From positions 1-62,819 of IMG/VR virus record IMGVR_UViG_3300025162_000007: DNA of 62,819 nucleotides; one strand, given 5' to 3'. Both the position numbers and the translations under genes were made by a program. Origin of the DNA: a virus. Within the stretch, counting starts at the first letter, position 1. Each line of letters opens with the position of its first letter. The notes beneath the pieces were generated by a model that was not told the origin of the DNA, made no database searches, and was given only the letters and a program-made list of their open reading frames with translations. Shown here in pieces: positions 32,946 to 42,532 of this stretch.

Positions 32946-33362
32946 TTATCTATTCCTCTCATCTTTGTATGCCTGTACTATCTTCCTTAAAGAATCCATT
33001 ATAGTATCACCATTATCTCTAGTATAATAATCATTAGCCTTTACAGGAACTCCATTCTCTCCTTTATTATATAAAGAGCCTGAGCTAGTAGGAATATTCC
33101 CCTGAGCTTTATTATGAATATAATCCATAAATGCTGGAGTGTCTGTATAACTTCCACCATTAGAAACTATTCCTGCTGATACTCCTGGAGCATTATCCAT
33201 CATTTGTCCTGGCTGAATATCAGGAAAAGACTTTGTGGTTAACCCATTTGCTACTTGTGTGCCAGCATTTTGTCCAACTTGAGCCATTAGCATTTCTTTT
33301 ATTCTATCTCCAATACCATCATTCTTTGGTGTTAACTCTTTTACTTTATAGTCTTTTGCCAT
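32946..33362 (-). CDS. Hypothetical late protein, 138 aa
   Basis: A basic start (MAKDYKVKELTPKNDG), then methionine/glycine/asparagine-rich, low-complexity and probably extended, ending in a basic helix (DSLRKIVQAYKDERNR). Lies between the acidic 118-aa protein and the ejection genes. Possibly a minor virion component. Confidence 0.5.
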   Translation of the reverse strand: MAKDYKVKELTPKNDGIGDRIKEMLMAQVGQNAGTQVANGLTTKSFPDIQPGQMMDNAPGVSAGIVSNGGSYTDTPAFMDYIHNKAQGNIPTSSGSLYNKGENGVPVKANDYYTRDNGDTIMDSLRKIVQAYKDERNR

Positions 33363-33364
33363 TG

Positions 33365-33721
33365 TTATATACCTTTCTTCTTTAAGTTTTTAACTGCAAC
33401 ATCAGTAGCAACTTTCTCTTTCATCTTTTTCATAGTATCTTCAGAAGTCATAGACATTGGTTCTTCACCAGTTGTTTCTTCATCTGTAGTTTCTTCATTA
33501 GTTTCTTCTTCATCTGGAAGACTACTTAATGCTTCTCTAATCTTTTTAATAGCAGCCTTATGGGCATTCTTCTCAACAGGTTTACTTTCCGTAGTAGTTT
33601 CTTCTACCCCTTCGTCTGTCTTAGGTTCTTCTTTTCCATGTATTAGATGAGCCATGTTATTCTTCTTTAATAGCTTCTCTAATAGTTTGTCTTTTTGTTC
33701 TTGGCTCAAATTTTCAATCAT
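33365..33721 (-). CDS. Acidic Glu/Thr-rich late protein, 118 aa
   Basis: A basic N-terminus (LSQEQKDKLLEKLLKKNN) followed by an acidic stretch with short repeats EETNEETTDEETTGEE, then a lysine-rich end. The repeats look like expanded codon runs in DNA (TTCTTC-rich on the plus strand). Could be a chaperone or assembly factor for the tail or ejection proteins; no evidence beyond context. Confidence 0.5.
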   Translation of the reverse strand: MIENLSQEQKDKLLEKLLKKNNMAHLIHGKEEPKTDEGVEETTTESKPVEKNAHKAAIKKIREALSSLPDEEETNEETTDEETTGEEPMSMTSEDTMKKMKEKVATDVAVKNLKKKGI

Positions 33722-33731
33722 CTTTTTTCTC

Positions 33732-34286
33732 CTATGCTATAAATATATTTACTTTATCACTTGCTAGTGATACTGTATCAAACTGTAATGCTGTAGCTGC
33801 TATAGAGCCATCTACAGTTATCTTTCTTGTTACTAAGTCTATTGCTGTTACTTTTCTTCCTTGATGAGTTGCAACGTTTCCTATATTAATTATATCATTA
33901 AGTATAAATAAATAAGGGTTAGCTACATATATACTATTAGTAGCCGTACCAACTGCAGTTAGGAACGTAGATTTATAGTAAGGTTTAATTACTGCTCTAC
34001 TATTTGTTTTACTTACTACCTCAAATCTTTCTACTCTATTCTCTCCATAAAAACTAAAATATGTTGGTGTCTCTCCTATATTATGAGCTACACTAAACTC
34101 TTCCATATTAGTTATTACAGCCCCTACTCTTAAATATCCTTTAAAATTATCTGTAAAGTTAATAGCTTTTAAGTTATCATTTACCTGCGTCATAGAAGTA
34201 TTAACCTTCTCTATAATATCAGATATGTTTTTCTCTACTGATAGTTTATTATCATAACTTAATTTATTAAATGATTTTACTTTCAT
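33732..34286 (-). CDS. Tail-associated beta protein, 184 aa
   Basis: Starts with a helical coiled segment (EKNISDIIEKVNTSMTQVND) followed by a beta-rich region (FKGYLRVGAVITNMEEFSV, ATALQFDTVSLASDKVNIFI at the end). Immediately downstream of the nozzle gene and overlapping it by one base. May be a trimeric tail needle or tip protein; tentative. Confidence 0.5.
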   Translation of the reverse strand: MKVKSFNKLSYDNKLSVEKNISDIIEKVNTSMTQVNDNLKAINFTDNFKGYLRVGAVITNMEEFSVAHNIGETPTYFSFYGENRVERFEVVSKTNSRAVIKPYYKSTFLTAVGTATNSIYVANPYLFILNDIINIGNVATHQGRKVTAIDLVTRKITVDGSIAATALQFDTVSLASDKVNIFIA

Positions 34287-37200
34287 TATAAGTTATCCGT
34301 CTGTGCTAGTGCTTTAGTATTCAACATCTTATATTCTAGCGACAATCCTTGTATCTCTAAACATTTATCTAGTTCATTAGAGTACATCTTAAATCTAGCA
34401 ACAAAACATTTCTCTGGACTCAGTGGCTGCTTAATCGAATTAAATACTGGAGCACCGCCGTAAACAGCATGCCCCCAACTAAAATGTCCATATAAACCCT
34501 TTGCCCCCTGTATATTAGCCATTAGTTCAAATCCATCATCAAAGTCATATGCATAACTTAGTGCTATATTACTATCAGCATCTGTAGTATATACGTTTAA
34601 TATTAAATTATCAAACATTTTTCTAGCAGTTTTATCATCACCATCATACCACTTAGTTATAATAGTTGACTCTATAGGAATATTGTCATCTCTATAATCT
34701 GAAGCTTCATCTAACTCTCTCATAGTATATGTTATTCCATTACTACTACTCATATACTGTGTATCGCCAAGTATACCTGTATAATAGGATTCATCTAATT
34801 TAACATAAGTAGATATTGGTGTGTTGATTAATTTATACCACGCATTCTTTTCATAGTCAAGTACAAAAGTAACATTATTTTCTGTAGCTACAACACCATT
34901 AATGTTGTATGGTACAGATATCCAGTACTGATTTACTTTAGCTATATTAGTGCAGCATGCTTTATATACTGCTGCAAAGTTCATATTCTTCCATTCTCTT
35001 TTTAACTTATTACCAACCCAGTTAATCTTAAATCCATCTGTCCCCACTAGACCAAATTTACTTAAGAATAATACTTGCTCACTTATACAAGTAATAGACT
35101 TAGGTGCAACACACCCAACATTGTTGTCTATTAGTTCTACTGAGTAAGCATCCGTACCTGCTGCTGCCATTTTATAACAACTACCTTCTTTTAATATTAT
35201 TAGCATATATGGTTGTGGATTTATCCCTACAATCATTTCGCCATTATCAGGATATACGTCATTCCAGAATATACTTTCAGTAGCAACGTTTCCAAACGTA
35301 CCAACAAACGCTTGCCCTTCACCAGCTTTTGAGAACCATATTCTGCTACCAAATGAACTTATATAAAAGTCTTTATAACTATTATTAGCTGTAAAGTATT
35401 CTGCATTTATTCTTATCTTAACTACGTCTGCCGTATGTGGTGGAGTAGATGCACTAAAGTTAAACTTTATCTTAAGTATACCTATATTACGTTGTCTTTC
35501 TCTAAGTACAAACGCTCCAGCTCCGTTAACTCTTTCGTAGTATGCATAACATTTACCATCTATCTTAGAGTTTATAGCTTCACACATTGCTCTAAGTAGA
35601 GTAGTCATATCTGTAACATTAGTTAAATCTATTCTAGTAGCTCCAGCTACTGTAGTTTCATTAGCCAAAGCAAACTCATACACTTCTATAGTACTTCCAC
35701 AGTTGATAGTAAAAGTATCCTTTACTAATATACTGCTATATGGGAAGTCCATAGAGATATACGCTTCTTGATAAGATTTACCTATCGCCATCATACATCT
35801 ATTATCCCATACTGTAAGTTGTTGTGCTATTACAGGAGCTTGTGTTTCTGGTACTATATTCTTATTACAGTATAGTACATCATTAAGTATTAGTTCAGCA
35901 TCAGCTATGTTATCTCTTATACATACGTCTACATAACCTAGAGAGCTATTACCTGCTAATGCAACCTGATTTGCAACAGAAGCATTTACTACAGTAATAG
36001 TTTTAAGTGTATTATCTTTTGCTGTCATCCTAAATATGCCATTATTGGCTACTGTCTTAAGCCCCTTAACTAATATATAATCTCCAAGTACTGCGTCTGC
36101 AATTAATTTACTTATGTCTGGACTACCTAGTAATTCTATTATCTGGTCACTACCAGATTTAGTTATAGACTTTATTTGAAAGTTACCTAATGTATTCATA
36201 GGAACTTCTAAAGCCCTATAAAAATTAGTTCCATCTGTTTCTGTTTTATATACTACTACTTTACATTTGTCTACATTATATAGTAATTCATTATTTTTCT
36301 TGTATGCTATTACTGGAACGGGTATTACTATGTTACCATTAATAGTAGTATCTCCAGCAGCAGCAGATAGCACTCTAGTTGCAGATGAACTATCCCCAGT
36401 TATAGTATCACCAGCAGAAAATAATCCAGATACATTTGTAAGATAGTAGGTAGTTCCTACTATTCTAAATAATGTTCCTGTTACTGTACCCGATGTTACT
36501 GTTTCTCCTATAGTAAAAGTTCCAGCTCCTGCTGTAGTATTTTTAGCTATAACACAAACAGTACCATATCTATACTGAGTAATACCACTCTCTACTAACT
36601 CGTTATTATTATCATATCTAGCATATGTAATTAAATACTTGTGTGCTCCTGGTGTAACACTTCCTGTTACCAAATCTACTTGAGAAAATTCCATAGAAGA
36701 AAAGTCTTCACAAGTAATAGTATCAGGAACTTCATGAAATCCCATTCTACTTATTTCAGTTCCATCATATACTAGTGGTTCATTCTCGCCATCAACCATA
36801 AATAAACTTCCACGTAGCATAGTAGAGCATACATCTGGTTCTGTAATAGTAGCGTCTGCAATTAAACTTACTGGTATGTCATACGCGCTTTCTACTTGCA
36901 TGTCTGTAAAAACTAACGGTACTAACGGTAAGCTAACTATATCAACAGGGGCTCCGCCTTCGGTTTCTGAAATCTGAAAGTCCCCTGTACCACTGTTGTA
37001 CCCTACTATAAAATATTTTATTGACTCAAGTAATGGGTAAGGTAATCCAGTACCTGTGTCTACTAGCCATATTCCCCAGCCATTTGCTAAAGAAGTTGTT
37101 ATTGGTATATTAATTTTATCTGTGCTTACATTTATTGAAGCTGCTAGTACATTACTATTTAATTCTCTATCGCAATATGAGAATTGTCCCCATCTCTCAC

Positions 37201-37906
37201 TTACTGAAACTAATGGAGAAGTACTACTATCAACCCAACTAATACTTTCATCTAAGGTTAAGTAATCTTCACCTGAATTTAAAGTAATAGACAGTATTCT
37301 AAAGTGTCTTTTATACCCCTGTAGAATTATCATGTCATCTGTTCTAAAGTTTATAGCATCTTCTACTACTAATAGATTAGAAGTTCTTCCACCATAACAT
37401 GTATAAGGAAATGTCATCGCTCCAGGAAGCACTATTCCTTGTACAGTAACTGTAGTACCAGATACATTTGTTACTAACCAAACATAACTTGAACCGCCTA
37501 TAGTTACATATACTTCATCATCAACTAAAAAGTGATGCCCTGCGTTTAGTGTTAAATCTGCTGTATGTGTTACTGGGTCATATGAAGATATGTTAGTAAG
37601 CTGTGCTTCTAACTTTAAAGCTGTAACTACTCCACAAGTATTATTACTTCTATAGTATCTACCATCTGTAGACATAACTAATTCAGATTTAGCTTCAGTA
37701 ACATATCTATCAAACTCTTTTATAGCTGATGTTGATACTGGCTTAGCATAACGTTGTCTACCTTTTCTAGTTTTAAGGGTAGACTCACGACTACGTATCA
37801 TATTTTCTAGTAAAAAGAACTCATTATCAGCATAGTTAACTAATGAGTCTTGTGAGTTCATCCCACCAGTAACATCAAAGTAATCTTTTTTCTGTAACTG
37901 TATCAC
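34286..37906 (-). CDS. Tail nozzle / tubular protein B-like (T7 gp12-type)
   Basis: 1206 aa, GTG start in a TAGTG overlap with the adaptor stop. The N-terminus DVTGGMNSQDSLVNYADNE, then LLENMIRSRES...RKGRQRY is the hallmark of podovirus nozzle proteins (GG near the start, N-x-R-x(n)-R-x-G). Long beta-rich body with repeated strands. Larger than T7 gp12 (about 800 aa) owing to inserted beta modules near residues 450-540 (FTIGETVTSGTVTGTLF) and 600-630. It closes the tail tube and probably binds receptor or spikes. Confidence 0.8.
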   Translation of the reverse strand: MIQLQKKDYFDVTGGMNSQDSLVNYADNEFFLLENMIRSRESTLKTRKGRQRYAKPVSTSAIKEFDRYVTEAKSELVMSTDGRYYRSNNTCGVVTALKLEAQLTNISSYDPVTHTADLTLNAGHHFLVDDEVYVTIGGSSYVWLVTNVSGTTVTVQGIVLPGAMTFPYTCYGGRTSNLLVVEDAINFRTDDMIILQGYKRHFRILSITLNSGEDYLTLDESISWVDSSTSPLVSVSERWGQFSYCDRELNSNVLAASINVSTDKINIPITTSLANGWGIWLVDTGTGLPYPLLESIKYFIVGYNSGTGDFQISETEGGAPVDIVSLPLVPLVFTDMQVESAYDIPVSLIADATITEPDVCSTMLRGSLFMVDGENEPLVYDGTEISRMGFHEVPDTITCEDFSSMEFSQVDLVTGSVTPGAHKYLITYARYDNNNELVESGITQYRYGTVCVIAKNTTAGAGTFTIGETVTSGTVTGTLFRIVGTTYYLTNVSGLFSAGDTITGDSSSATRVLSAAAGDTTINGNIVIPVPVIAYKKNNELLYNVDKCKVVVYKTETDGTNFYRALEVPMNTLGNFQIKSITKSGSDQIIELLGSPDISKLIADAVLGDYILVKGLKTVANNGIFRMTAKDNTLKTITVVNASVANQVALAGNSSLGYVDVCIRDNIADAELILNDVLYCNKNIVPETQAPVIAQQLTVWDNRCMMAIGKSYQEAYISMDFPYSSILVKDTFTINCGSTIEVYEFALANETTVAGATRIDLTNVTDMTTLLRAMCEAINSKIDGKCYAYYERVNGAGAFVLRERQRNIGILKIKFNFSASTPPHTADVVKIRINAEYFTANNSYKDFYISSFGSRIWFSKAGEGQAFVGTFGNVATESIFWNDVYPDNGEMIVGINPQPYMLIILKEGSCYKMAAAGTDAYSVELIDNNVGCVAPKSITCISEQVLFLSKFGLVGTDGFKINWVGNKLKREWKNMNFAAVYKACCTNIAKVNQYWISVPYNINGVVATENNVTFVLDYEKNAWYKLINTPISTYVKLDESYYTGILGDTQYMSSSNGITYTMRELDEASDYRDDNIPIESTIITKWYDGDDKTARKMFDNLILNVYTTDADSNIALSYAYDFDDGFELMANIQGAKGLYGHFSWGHAVYGGAPVFNSIKQPLSPEKCFVARFKMYSNELDKCLEIQGLSLEYKMLNTKALAQTDNL

Positions 37907-39078
37907 TAAAAAGTTCCTCTAAGTTGATACTTGTATGTCTCTATTCTATCTGCTGGCAATGATTCTACTGCTTGAGACAGTCGTTGTAAGTTAACCATAG
38001 CTTCCTGATTAGGTTCTTGTACCTTTTCAAAGCAAGCTTTTACAGCAAAACCTATAACATAGTCCTGAATAATATCAGGTAATTTTATAGTAGTTGTATA
38101 CCCAAATCTAGTAGCCATGTCTCCATAGTTAATATCAAATGCTGAACTACTAATTGTTTTTTCTCTGTAGGTAGTGGGTAATGCAGCGTCTGCTGTACCA
38201 TCTGCTATTATACTAGGAATAACTTCTCTAACATATACTCTATAATTAGGTATGTCTATACCTACTATTGTATAATCACCATCATTACCAGTACTACCAG
38301 ATACAGCTAATGTATCCCCAGGTATTATACTAGTAAGGGATGCTGAAGCAAATTCAAAATATCTGTTAGTTACATTTACTGCTGATATAGCTAACCCAGT
38401 TGTACCAGTATATATCTGTATATAATTATTAATTAAGTCTATTAATAACACTCTATAATAACTAGTAACGTTACCTTTCATACCATCTGTTACACTTATA
38501 TAATCATTAGCATATAGCTTTATCTGAGCGTTAGAATCATATATCTCTAGTGTGTCAAAGTATAATTTATTTCCATCTACTATATTTTTTATAGCACCTA
38601 ATGACGCATCTAGTCTAGGAAGTCTTTCTATATAAGTCATTACTAACCCTGATGTAGGATTACCATTACTATCTTTAGCACCAGGAACATTTAAGTTGGG
38701 TGTAGGATACAGAGTAAGTTTATCTCCCTTAACAATATAGAATACTGGAAAGTCTATATCCATATTAATTAGAGGTATCTCATCATTAAGTGACATTTCC
38801 CTTAAACGTTTCCATTCAGGAAAGTCCATAGCTTTAATAAACTTTATTCTATTTGCAGCACAGTTAAATGGTATATCATACTGTGCTTGTCCTGTTACTA
38901 TATCTAGTGGTTCAGTTTCTTTATACAGAAAGTTTTTATCCTTTACATTTATAATAGAAAGAACATCACTTAAACCGTCGTCTAAAAACTCAATTATATT
39001 ATCATCAGTAATCTGCTTATTATTAAGCTCTTGAGATTTATTCCTAACTTTAGTTATCATTTTTTGTACTGTTATCAT
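37906..39078 (-). CDS. Head-tail adaptor (T7 gp11 / P22 gp4-like)
   Basis: 390 aa. A helical start (ITDDNIIEFLDDGLSDVLSI), then DIVTGQAQYDIPFNCAANRI and RLREMSLNDEIPLINMD, then VFYIVKGDKLTLYPTPN are typical of the adaptor that sits between portal and nozzle. A beta module is inserted near residues 250-290 (PGDTLAVSGSTGNDGDY). The C-terminal helix returns (EKVQEPNQEAMVNLQRLSQA). Its gene directly precedes the nozzle gene, as in T7-like phages. Confidence 0.8.
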   Translation of the reverse strand: MITVQKMITKVRNKSQELNNKQITDDNIIEFLDDGLSDVLSIINVKDKNFLYKETEPLDIVTGQAQYDIPFNCAANRIKFIKAMDFPEWKRLREMSLNDEIPLINMDIDFPVFYIVKGDKLTLYPTPNLNVPGAKDSNGNPTSGLVMTYIERLPRLDASLGAIKNIVDGNKLYFDTLEIYDSNAQIKLYANDYISVTDGMKGNVTSYYRVLLIDLINNYIQIYTGTTGLAISAVNVTNRYFEFASASLTSIIPGDTLAVSGSTGNDGDYTIVGIDIPNYRVYVREVIPSIIADGTADAALPTTYREKTISSSAFDINYGDMATRFGYTTTIKLPDIIQDYVIGFAVKACFEKVQEPNQEAMVNLQRLSQAVESLPADRIETYKYQLRGTF

Positions 39079-39090
39079 TTATTTCCTCTA

Positions 39091-40557
39091 CTAAAGTTTT
39101 ATCATAATATTGCATATATAAGTTGGTTGCATATTTTGATGTGCTGTTCCATTTATACTAGCTAGATTATAAGCGGTATCTGGTTGTGTAGCTCCTGATG
39201 TTCCACTAATTGTTCCACTAAATGATGCACCGTCATGAACATGTTGTCCTTCATATTGCCATACAGGATTACCAAAATTAACTTGCAATCCTGGTGTTCC
39301 CCCGTGGTCATCTGTTGTTATTGTCCCACTACCACCAGTAGGCACACCACCAGTTTGTCCAGTTGTTCCACTAAATGAAGTATTAAGCGGATGTGTGTGA
39401 TTATTAGTTATATGCCAATGTTCTGCTATCTGTGCATTTGTTAAAGCGTGTGTTTCTGCTCCAACAACCTGCCCTAAGGTTAGCCCATCTATTCCACAAC
39501 CTGCAACTGTTAAAAGACCTTTATCAGTACCGCCCATATCTCCCTTACCAACTAGTGTTAAATCTCTAACATCAGGAACCATTATCCTACAAAGGTTTGT
39601 CCCACCAAAAGCATCAGCAGCATTAGCATAAGTTGCTCTTGTTGTTGGCACACCCGCACTTGTATATAAAGGTAAAGTTGCGTCTGTATGATAATCAAAA
39701 TAATGAGTAAACAATGCCAATGTATCAGCATTAGCTCGTTCTGTTGCACCACTTCCAACATTTCCAATTGTTCTACCACTGGCCCATATCCAACCAGCGG
39801 AAAGTGTTGCTCTACTTGTATGTTTATAGTCGCCAGTTTCAAACATACTTTGAGTTGCTGGTACTGTACCAAAGTTTAAGTTAGTTGCATTAACTGTTGT
39901 AGCATTAACTGTAGTTGCTCCAACTGTTGTAGCACTTACTGTAGTAGCATTTACTGTTCCAAAGTATCCATTAAGCCATCTATGAGTACCATCCCCCAGT
40001 GAGTGTAGTAAATCAGCAGCGGGATTAATATTAGTATTAACTGCTGTTGAAGATAAATTACTAAGTTCATCATTAGCACCAAAGCTAGTTGGTATGTCTA
40101 TCCAGTGGTCAACGGCTTCTTTCATCTGTATCTGTCCAGAAGGTAGACATCTAAAGCCTACTTCTGTTGTATCGTTAGGTGGTGTACCTTCACTACCAAA
40201 CAATAAATATTTTGTACCTACAAGGTTAGATTCATCTCCCTTAACTCTTACTATTCTACTAATAGGATTAAGTTGAATATCACCAGAGGTAGTTGTTTGC
40301 AAAATTAAATTATGACTATCACAACCAATTAAGTTTATGTCACCTAATGCAACTGAAGTTACTGCACCTGGTGCTAGTAATGCGCTAGTAATTGCTCCAG
40401 GCATAATACCTGATGTAGGTATTTGTACTCCATTTTCATTAGAATGATTGTGAGCGTCGATTCGATTCCAGTTATAAAAAATGTCAACGAACCATACTGG
40501 CTCTCGTTCCCGTATATTTCGTATCAACATATTAGGGCTAAGCATGTATCTTGCCAT
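39091..40557 (-). CDS. Collar-type tail fibre / receptor-binding protein
   Basis: 488 aa. The N-terminus (MLIRNIREREPVWFVDIFYN) may attach to the virion. A threonine/valine-rich repeat near residues 200-225 has a five-residue period (TTVNA, TTVSA, TTVGA). The C-terminus carries a Tail Collar-like end: HWHITNNHTHPLN and AHQNMQPTYICNIMIKL, the latter matching the H-x-NMQP...Y motif of T4 gp12-type fibres; the HxH may bind metal. Predicted to bind the host surface. Confidence 0.75.
   Translation of the reverse strand: MARYMLSPNMLIRNIREREPVWFVDIFYNWNRIDAHNHSNENGVQIPTSGIMPGAITSALLAPGAVTSVALGDINLIGCDSHNLILQTTTSGDIQLNPISRIVRVKGDESNLVGTKYLLFGSEGTPPNDTTEVGFRCLPSGQIQMKEAVDHWIDIPTSFGANDELSNLSSTAVNTNINPAADLLHSLGDGTHRWLNGYFGTVNATTVSATTVGATTVNATTVNATNLNFGTVPATQSMFETGDYKHTSRATLSAGWIWASGRTIGNVGSGATERANADTLALFTHYFDYHTDATLPLYTSAGVPTTRATYANAADAFGGTNLCRIMVPDVRDLTLVGKGDMGGTDKGLLTVAGCGIDGLTLGQVVGAETHALTNAQIAEHWHITNNHTHPLNTSFSGTTGQTGGVPTGGSGTITTDDHGGTPGLQVNFGNPVWQYEGQHVHDGASFSGTISGTSGATQPDTAYNLASINGTAHQNMQPTYICNIMIKL
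39880..39957 (-). repeat. 15-base tandem repeat inside fibre gene
   Basis: About five imperfect copies of a 15-base unit encode a (T-T-V-x-A) repeat in the fibre. Such repeats can change length by slippage and alter fibre reach. Confidence 0.75.
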
Positions 40558-41154
40558 TTATTTATCCTCACTCTCTAAGTAATTTATTATTTGTTTCATA
40601 TGTGTAACCCATTCATCAACTGTTAAATTCATCTTCATCCAATTACACATTTTACAACATGGAACAGAATTACTTAAAGTGTACCCTTCATTATTATTTG
40701 CTCTATCTACACCATTATATCTTACTAGTGTATCTGTTAACTTATCTTTTAAAAAATTGCTCTCACTTGCAGGTTTTCCACAATATGTGCAATCTCTTCT
40801 TGTTATCTCTTTAAATTGTTCAAAAGTTAATTCAAAATTTAAATTTCTATTTTCTGCTTTCTTTCTAACTGCTGCATATACATTATATATTGTTATATCT
40901 TCTGCGTCTCTGGTTTCTCTATTATCTAGTGCTCGTTGTTTATTTGTTTCTTTTCTAACACACCCACATGAAGTGGTGAGTCCTCTAGTTAAAGAGGCTC
41001 CCACCACCCATGTTTCGTTTTCGCAATCACAAATACATTTCCATGCGTGTTGTGATTTATAAATACCTTTGTATTCATCAGTAACTAATAGTTTACCAAA
41101 TCTTTTATTAGATAAATCTTTAAAATTAAAATGTTCTTTACCAGTTACTTTCAT
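40558..41154 (-). CDS. HNH homing endonuclease with N-terminal zinc-binding domain
   Basis: 198 aa. An N-terminal module seen in homing enzymes (DLSNKRFGKLLVTDEYKG, then WKCICDCENETWVVGASLTRG and SCGCVRKE), followed by CTYCGKPASESN, RYNGVDRANNNEGYTLSNSV and PCCKMCNWMKM, an HNH core with zinc pairs. It lies between the capsid and the collar fibre, a typical site for a free-standing homing gene, and has its own start close to the fibre gene. Confidence 0.78.
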   Translation of the reverse strand: MKVTGKEHFNFKDLSNKRFGKLLVTDEYKGIYKSQHAWKCICDCENETWVVGASLTRGLTTSCGCVRKETNKQRALDNRETRDAEDITIYNVYAAVRKKAENRNLNFELTFEQFKEITRRDCTYCGKPASESNFLKDKLTDTLVRYNGVDRANNNEGYTLSNSVPCCKMCNWMKMNLTVDEWVTHMKQIINYLESEDK

Positions 41155-41164
41155 ACTAAATTAT

Positions 41165-42508
41165 TTATTCTACCTCGGTGTTGGAGAAGTTAGTGAGCTT
41201 CCCATTCTTGCTAGGATTTTTTACAATCAAAGCCATAATTCCGAATAATTCGCCTGTTACTTTATTTTCGTAACCACCAGAACTAGATGGTTTCAACCTT
41301 GTTATCTCACCGTTTACTTCAACGAACTCTGGTTCCTGGCCTCTAAACTCGAAAGTTGTAGGGTCAATCATGTAGATTCTATTCGTTGGGCAATAACGTG
41401 AATTAACTATAGGGATGCTTCCACCAGTTGGACTAGCATATCTAACAGTCTCTATACCTAGAGTAATATCTAGAGTAGGTTCTGTTATTACGTGTCTTAG
41501 CGACTGACCAAGTTCAGCAAGTCTGATATAAGAATCGAAGCTAGAAAGTATCATCTTAGGCTTTCCACCCTGCAAACCTATCTTCTTTGCGATAGTATGA
41601 AGGTTGTTTATCCCTAATGTTTCTCCTAGTAAATTCTTTACTTGTCCCTTAAACAAAGGTGTAGTAGCTCTTGATATACCAAACAATGTCTGTGTAGTTG
41701 TGTCATCAATAAGACCATCAAATCCTACCATTTCCTCAGATGCTGTGTCGATAACAGTAGAGGAACCTGTCCAGGTAATTGAATAACGCATAATTATATC
41801 ATTAACTACCATGTTAGTTGCTATGATATTTTCTGCTGTGTTTGTACAGTAAGCAATAAAAGTACCAGCGTCCAAATCTACACTTTTAATTGTAGCTTTA
41901 GTTCCACCAGCGCTTCCAATTACTCTAGCTGTTCCAGTTGCTGGGTCAACCCACTTAATTTCGTCACCAGGTTCGAACCAGTATACACTACCTTTTGATG
42001 TAGCTGCTGTTGACAACGTAACAGTTGCTTCATCAGGAGTAGGAGCTACGTCTATAGTTGCACTAGCATATGTACCTAGAGCACCATCACCATAACCAAA
42101 TACTGTTCTTGATAGCTGCTGAGCTATTACTTTGTTCTTACTTTCTAGTTCATCTGTCCACAAGTCTATAAATCTAGACTTATCAGTTTTAGCAAGTTCC
42201 ATTTCTGTTCTGTCCATTTCCAAATGGGCTGTAACATACTTAGGTTCGATTGTTATGTTCTCGTATCTTGCTTTACTACGTGATGCAAATGACCCGTTGT
42301 AAGCTATAAAAGCTGCTGCTGGATGCCCTAGAACGTCCTTAGCTGCCATTATAATTTTCTTTCCTTCTATGTCTGCCTTGTTGAATTTTGCTGTTATTAG
42401 TTTAAAAAAGCTTTCTTCATCATGAAGAAGCTGGGTAACTGTACCCTCTTGAAGCACTTTCAGAATTTCTTTATAATCTGAATAGAGCGCTACGTTTTGT
42501 ATAGCCAT
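41165..42508 (-). CDS. Major capsid protein
   Basis: 447 aa, following scaffold and portal in the normal order. The start AIQNVALYSDYKEILKVLQ and a spine-like helix region, then EPKYVTAHLEMDRTEMEL, fit HK97-fold coat proteins. An inserted domain near residues 170-250 is beta-rich (TVTLSTAATSKGSVYWFEPG). No delta-domain protease signal is visible, so cleavage is unclear. Assignment rests on size, order and pattern. Confidence 0.78.
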   Translation of the reverse strand: MAIQNVALYSDYKEILKVLQEGTVTQLLHDEESFFKLITAKFNKADIEGKKIIMAAKDVLGHPAAAFIAYNGSFASRSKARYENITIEPKYVTAHLEMDRTEMELAKTDKSRFIDLWTDELESKNKVIAQQLSRTVFGYGDGALGTYASATIDVAPTPDEATVTLSTAATSKGSVYWFEPGDEIKWVDPATGTARVIGSAGGTKATIKSVDLDAGTFIAYCTNTAENIIATNMVVNDIIMRYSITWTGSSTVIDTASEEMVGFDGLIDDTTTQTLFGISRATTPLFKGQVKNLLGETLGINNLHTIAKKIGLQGGKPKMILSSFDSYIRLAELGQSLRHVITEPTLDITLGIETVRYASPTGGSIPIVNSRYCPTNRIYMIDPTTFEFRGQEPEFVEVNGEITRLKPSSSGGYENKVTGELFGIMALIVKNPSKNGKLTNFSNTEVE

Positions 42509-42532
42509 GTTTATTTATCTCCGTTTTGTTTG

